From contig JAUXBW010000102.1 of assembly GCA_030619185.1 (NCBI GenBank), forward strand, positions 1 to 8,073: DNA of 8,073 nt. Direction: 5' to 3'. Shown piece after piece: positions 5,162 through 8,073 of the stretch. The notes below the pieces were generated by a model. That model did no database searches. It saw nothing but the letters and a program-made list of their open reading frames with translations, and was not told the DNA's origin. Source of the stretch: Methyloprofundus sp. (GTDB taxonomy: Bacteria; Pseudomonadota; Gammaproteobacteria; Methylococcales; Methylomonadaceae). The translations under genes were made by a program, and so were the position numbers. Position 1 is the stretch's first letter; each line of letters starts with the position of its first letter.

Positions 5162-5459
5162 GGGAGTGGGCGTTATCGTTTATTTCAACAGTAATTAACC
5201 CAGCATCCAGCAACTTATCCAAAAGTACTTGTAAATCATGTTCCAGTTGCGTTGCATCAACATCGTATTCCTCTAGCAAAATATTGTATACTTTTTGTAG
5301 TTCATTATGCTCTTGCAATAACTGCCAGATTCGCGTACCTACTTCATCCAGGCCAAAGTAATTTTCACTTTGCAAATCAAGTAATACTGTTTCTCCGTCA
5401 ACCTCTTGAGTAAACACTTCGCTGGAAATTGATATGTTGCTGGATAATGGAGTTGGCAT
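5142..5459 (-). CDS. PqqD-like RiPP recognition element (RRE) protein
   Basis: A 105-residue soluble protein of the PqqD / lasso B1 family. The diagnostic stretch VLLDLQSENYFGLDEVGTRI (25-44) continues into WQLL: a beta hairpin, the YFGLDEVG turn, then the first helix. Helices follow at about 52-66 and 69-87, giving the winged-helix fold that binds leader peptides along its third strand and last helix. Length is normal for a stand-alone member; about 15 polar residues at each end look disordered. Such proteins bind precursor leaders and present them to modifying enzymes. Candidate partners here are the HprK-like kinase and the 72-residue peptide with its YxxPxL motif. The gene is transcribed against that operon and meets it at the shared terminator. 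The RBS is weak (TAAAG a few bases before the ATG). Family membership is secure; the partner is inferred. Confidence 0.85.
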   Translation of the reverse strand: MPTPLSSNISISSEVFTQEVDGETVLLDLQSENYFGLDEVGTRIWQLLQEHNELQKVYNILLEEYDVDATQLEHDLQVLLDKLLDAGLITVEINDNAHSRTSSAL

Positions 5460-5481
5460 ATTGCTTTACTTGGGTATTAAA

Positions 5482-5510
5482 AATATAAATATTCTAATTT
5501 AACTGAACAA
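5482..5510 (-). promoter_or_regulatory. Possible promoter of the PqqD-like gene
   Basis: Reading leftward, TTGTTC (complement of 5505-5510) is followed after 17 bp by TATATT (complement of 5482-5487). The -10 is good and the -35 poor. The spacing is ideal and transcription would start close to the ATG at 5459. The sequence is A+T-rich, so confidence is low. Confidence 0.3.
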
Positions 5511-5540
5511 TAATATCCAGATTAAAATAGTTATTTAATT

Positions 5541-5612
5541 CCCATTCCTATGTATGCAGGAATCTCGCTGGTTAAGCAAAGATTCCCGATAAAAGGCTTC
5601 GGGAATGACGAG
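5541..5612. repeat. Dispersed ATTCC/GGAAT palindromic repeat, MITE-like
   Basis: Two hairpins lie in tandem: ATTCCT (5544-5549) with AGGAAT (5558-5563), and ATTCCCGA (5582-5589) with TCGGGAAT (5599-5606), followed by GACGAG. The pattern of ATTCCCG...CGGGAATGAC is typical of the small palindromic repeats scattered between genes of many proteobacteria. It separates the promoters of the divergent PqqD-like and ABC exporter genes. Otherwise 5460-5697 contains no gene. Confidence 0.6.
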
Positions 5613-5687
5613 ACTCTTAACATGCTGATATTTAAAGATGCTAGATAATGATTAGCCGCATGCTTTCGTTACAGTTGCCATGTAAAC

Positions 5688-5690
5688 AGG
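5688..5690 (+). promoter_or_regulatory. Weak ribosome-binding site favouring a TTG start
   Basis: AGG (within ACAGGTAG) is 7 nt before TTG 5698 and 13 nt before ATG 5704. The spacing favours the TTG, although the core is only three bases, so the ATG two codons later remains possible. Confidence 0.35.
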
Positions 5691-5697
5691 TAGACTA

Positions 5698-7350
5698 TTG
5701 CACATGAAATTTTCTGAATTATTACTCTTTTTTATCCCGCACCGACGCGTATTGTTTGCAATACTTATCTTATTACTTATGGGTAGCCTGCTTTCTCTTG
5801 TTAATCCGTGGCTTGCAGGGCAGTTGACCAAGTCAATGCTGGGGAGTGAAAGCTATTTTCCATCTATTCAATGGATGCTACTCGCCTGGCTAGCTTTGAT
5901 TAGCCTGAAAAGTATACTGGCTTTTGCGACGCAGTACCTGATTGGCAGCACGGGAGAATCAATCACTGCCAGTTTACGCACGCGCTTGTATGATCACCTG
6001 CAGATGCTGCCCATGACATACTATCATACGCAACGCCCGGGTGATGTATTGACTTTGTTAAGTAACGATGCTGAAGCAATTAGTACCTTTGTTTCTGGCG
6101 CTTTAGTGCAGTTATTACCTTTGCTACTCACCTTTCTGGGAGCATTCGTGATGATGGCTTTGATTGATCCATCCATTGCCTTGCTGGCGGTTGTTTTGCT
6201 GCCTGTTTATTATGTCGCGATGAAATTGATTGGTCGGCGTATTCGTCCTTTGACCAGGGAATGGATTGATTCTTATTCTGATATGGTTTCCTTTATCGAA
6301 GAGAATCTAGGCTTACTGCCAGCCATTAAGGTTTTTATTCGTGAGCCCCTGGAAGCGGAACGATTTGATAAAAAAAACACACGCTTATTGGCGATTTCCA
6401 AACGGCAATTATTTATCCAGTCGATCTTGTCCCCGGCGATTAGCTTTCTAGCGGGGATAGGCATGTTGTTATTGCTGTGGCTGGCGAGTGTGCAGTTGGA
6501 AAATGGACAATTGACTTCAGCTGATTTGGTGAGCCTGTTACTGTATGCGATGTTATTATCTCAGCCTATAGGCAGTTTGGCGAATGTCTATGGGCAAATC
6601 CAGCGTACGCGCGGAGCAGCAGAAAGAATACTGGCATTTTTTTCGGTACAGCCAGAACCCAAAGGTGAGGGTAAGCCTGAGCTAGCATCAGTTAACGGAT
6701 GTATTTGCTTTGAAAATGTTTATTTTGCTTATCCTGGGCGGCCCGATATTTTACAGGGGCTTGATCTTAATATTCAGCCGGGGGAGACGGTTGCGATTAT
6801 AGGTGAAAATGGGGCCGGAAAAAGTACGCTGGTGCACTTGTTAATGCGTTTGATTGATCTTAAAGGTGGGCGAATTCTAATTGATGATACGGATATAAGT
6901 GATGTTTCTCTGGCAAGTTTGCGCGCTCAAATAGGGCTGGTTGCGCAACATACCTTGCTGTTAAACGGTACCGTCAGGGAGAACATTGCCTATGGGCGTT
7001 CCCTTTCCAGTCAGCAAGAAATTGAGCAAGCAGCACGGGCAGCGCATGCACATGACTTTATCTCTGAACTACCTGAAGTTTATGATACCTTGATTGGCGA
7101 TCAGGGGCTTAGATTGTCTGGTGGACAACGCCAGCGCATTGCCTTGGCTAGGACTTTGCTGAAAGACCCTCCCATTATAGTGCTTGATGAGGCAACGTCC
7201 ATGTTTGATCCAGGAGGTGAGCAGAGTTTTATTGAGGAATGTCATCATCTACTGACACAAAGAACGGTGATACTGATAACCCACAGGCCTGCTAGTTTAG
7301 CTCTGGCTGATCGTATCGTTACACTAAAGAAGGGAGTGATTGTTGCGTAA
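5698..7350 (+). CDS. MsbA/LmrA-type ABC exporter, fused membrane and ATPase domains
   Basis: A 550-residue half-transporter that would work as a homodimer in the inner membrane. The membrane domain (about 15-300) has six hydrophobic segments, clearest near 18-38, 57-80, 134-155, 158-176, 243-263 and 275-292. The ATPase domain (about 335-550) is complete: Walker A GENGAGKST (369-377), Q-loop Q417, signature LSGGQRQR (473-480), Walker B IIVLDE with catalytic E498, and switch histidine H529. No N-terminal C39 peptidase domain is present, so it would not itself trim a double-glycine leader. Lasso and other RiPP loci use such exporters (type D), and lipid or glycan loci use MsbA-like ones; the neighbourhood permits both, and motifs cannot settle the substrate. 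The preferred start is TTG 5698, with ATG 5704 as alternative. An 87-bp gap separates it from the phosphatase gene. Confidence 0.9.
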   Translation: MHMKFSELLLFFIPHRRVLFAILILLLMGSLLSLVNPWLAGQLTKSMLGSESYFPSIQWMLLAWLALISLKSILAFATQYLIGSTGESITASLRTRLYDHLQMLPMTYYHTQRPGDVLTLLSNDAEAISTFVSGALVQLLPLLLTFLGAFVMMALIDPSIALLAVVLLPVYYVAMKLIGRRIRPLTREWIDSYSDMVSFIEENLGLLPAIKVFIREPLEAERFDKKNTRLLAISKRQLFIQSILSPAISFLAGIGMLLLLWLASVQLENGQLTSADLVSLLLYAMLLSQPIGSLANVYGQIQRTRGAAERILAFFSVQPEPKGEGKPELASVNGCICFENVYFAYPGRPDILQGLDLNIQPGETVAIIGENGAGKSTLVHLLMRLIDLKGGRILIDDTDISDVSLASLRAQIGLVAQHTLLLNGTVRENIAYGRSLSSQQEIEQAARAAHAHDFISELPEVYDTLIGDQGLRLSGGQRQRIALARTLLKDPPIIVLDEATSMFDPGGEQSFIEECHHLLTQRTVILITHRPASLALADRIVTLKKGVIVA

Positions 7351-7422
7351 ATTAAACTTTAAGTGCTACATAAATTGTGGTGTTGCTGATCGTTTGATAA
7401 AATTATGCATTAACTCAATATC

Positions 7423-7428
7423 AAGAGA
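7423..7428 (+). promoter_or_regulatory. Ribosome-binding site for the TTG-initiated phosphatase
   Basis: AAGAGA lies 9 nt before TTG 7438. No nearer ATG gives the conserved N-terminus, so the TTG is the best start despite an imperfect Shine-Dalgarno core. Confidence 0.45.
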
Positions 7429-7437
7429 TATTCACGC

Positions 7438-7878
7438 TTGTTTGAAAATATACTCGTAGTTTGCATAGGTAATATTTGTCGTAGTCCAGTGGCGGAAGCG
7501 CTACTGAAAGCAGCTCTGATCAACAAAGGCAAAAAAAATTATAATATTAGTTCCGCAGGGATTGGTGCGTTGGTTGGCCATCAGCCAGACCAGTATGCTT
7601 GCGAATTGATGCTAGAAAGGGGGATAGATATATCAAGCTATCAGGCGACCCAAATAAACCAGCGGATGATTGTTAATTCTGATCTTATTCTGGTTATGGA
7701 AATGGCACATAAAGAGCTTATTGAACATAAGGAGCCCAGTGCGAAAGGGAAGGTGTTCAGGTTAGGTCAATGGGGAGGTTTTGATATAGCAGACCCTTAT
7801 CGTCAGGAACGTAAAGTATTTGAAAATGCCGTGATGTTAATTGAAAAAGGTGTTAATGACTGGGTGACTAAGCTTTAA
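7438..7878 (+). CDS. wzb: Low-molecular-weight protein tyrosine phosphatase, Wzb-like
   Basis: A 146-residue cytoplasmic phosphatase. The catalytic loop C9-IGNIC-R15-S16 follows the first strand at the N-terminus, as in all LMW-PTPs, and the general acid is D119 in the DPY motif (119-121). The N-terminus MFENILVVCIGNICRSPVAE closely resembles that of Wzb, which dephosphorylates the tyrosine kinase Wzc that controls capsule and colanic-acid polymerisation and export. The start is TTG 7438: it gives exactly the standard N-terminus, and an ATG would have to lie beyond the catalytic cysteine. Full length and intact. The partial Wza-like lipoprotein gene lies 115 bp downstream, supporting the polysaccharide role. 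The order wzb then wza differs from the enterobacterial wza-wzb-wzc. Arsenate reductases share this fold, but the context argues against that. Confidence 0.9.
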   Translation: MFENILVVCIGNICRSPVAEALLKAALINKGKKNYNISSAGIGALVGHQPDQYACELMLERGIDISSYQATQINQRMIVNSDLILVMEMAHKELIEHKEPSAKGKVFRLGQWGGFDIADPYRQERKVFENAVMLIEKGVNDWVTKL

Positions 7879-7893
7879 AACAACAGCGTGAGC

Positions 7894-7956
7894 AGAAGTA
7901 CTCAGGCTACTTCTTAATAGGGGGATGTGTGGTTATGCTATCGTGTGTAGCACACA
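7894..7956 (+). repeat. Two small hairpins between the wzb-like and wza-like genes
   Basis: AGAAGTA (7894-7900) pairs with TACTTCT (7908-7914), and TGTGT (7944-7948) with ACACA (7952-7956). Neither is followed by a T-run, so neither is a good intrinsic terminator; they could attenuate or stabilise the message. The remaining spacer (7957-7993) is A+T-rich and may hold a promoter, though no clear -35/-10 pair stands out. Confidence 0.35.
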
Positions 7957-7993
7957 TATGGCAGATTTATCTTAATAAAAAATATTTATAATA

Positions 7994-8073
7994 ATGATAC
8001 ACATTAAACGTCTGATTTTGATATTGGCTACGTATGGATTGGCAGCCTGTTCAGTTATTCCCGGTATGCATTG
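7994..8073 (+). CDS. wza: Wza-like polysaccharide export lipoprotein, 5' end only
   Basis: Only 26 codons lie inside the window; the gene continues past its right edge. The translation is a short basic start (HIKR), a hydrophobic core LILILATYG and a lipobox LAAC with C19 as the lipidated residue, followed by SVIPGMH. The post-cysteine C-[ST]-V-[IL]-P-G pattern matches the mature N-terminus of Wza (CTVLPG), the outer-membrane channel for group 1 capsule and colanic acid. The adjacent Wzb-like phosphatase supports this. No good Shine-Dalgarno sequence precedes the ATG. The fragment is short, so the identification rests on the lipobox, the following residues and the neighbour. Confidence 0.65.
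   Translation, partial: MIHIKRLILILATYGLAACSVIPGMH

Noticed and set aside
5617..5649. Promoter for the ABC exporter (TTAACA and GATAAT)
   Set aside because: Both hexamers are good, but their spacing is 21 bp, too long for a normal sigma-70 promoter.
6273..6464. 63-codon minus-strand frame
   Set aside because: Antisense to the conserved membrane domain of the ABC exporter, with no independent support.
7894..7914. Intrinsic terminator after the wzb-like gene
   Set aside because: The 7-bp stem is A+T-rich and no T-run follows, so termination would be weak.

Overview
The window looks like an accessory region of a moderately A+T-rich Gram-negative proteobacterium, most likely a gammaproteobacterium. 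The evidence is a Wzb-type phosphatase followed by the start of a Wza-type outer-membrane lipoprotein, a Tat-type signal, Sec-type signal peptides and a dispersed ATTCC/GGAAT palindromic repeat of a kind common in proteobacteria. Species cannot be named from the sequence alone.

Layout. Bases 1 to about 735 hold an IS200/IS605-like insertion element with one gene (tnpA, 206-640). It is flanked by small hairpins whose stems differ but whose loops nearly all read TTT(T)A. An HprK-like P-loop kinase gene follows (871-1758). Next come three tightly packed genes with strong Shine-Dalgarno sequences: a 72-residue Tat-signal-like peptide (1945-2163), a 665-residue secreted FG-GAP beta-propeller protein (2179-4176) and a 250-residue secreted protein of unknown family (4191-4943). 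A strong intrinsic terminator at 4966-4995 closes this operon. On the opposite strand, converging on it, is a PqqD-like peptide-recognition protein (5142-5459). After a palindromic repeat (5541-5612) come an MsbA-type ABC exporter (TTG start, 5698-7350), a Wzb-like low-molecular-weight tyrosine phosphatase (TTG start, 7438-7878) and the 5' end of a wza-like gene (7994 to the window edge). The right side therefore enters a capsule or exopolysaccharide export locus.

Main hypothesis. An HprK-like kinase, a PqqD/RRE protein and an ABC exporter around a short peptide gene resemble a ribosomally made, modified peptide (RiPP) locus. The 72-residue peptide contains Y26-x-x-P29-x-L31-x-x-x-G35, the lasso-peptide leader motif read by PqqD-like B1 proteins, and this motif lies inside what also looks like a Tat signal. 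The short motif FGLPP[S/N] and an RQRR stretch occur in both the first and the last protein of the three-gene operon. The propeller gene between them carries G9 and G7 tracts; a one-base slip in G9 in either direction causes early termination, which suggests phase variation. No cyclase, leader protease or other maturase is visible, so the RiPP reading is an inference.
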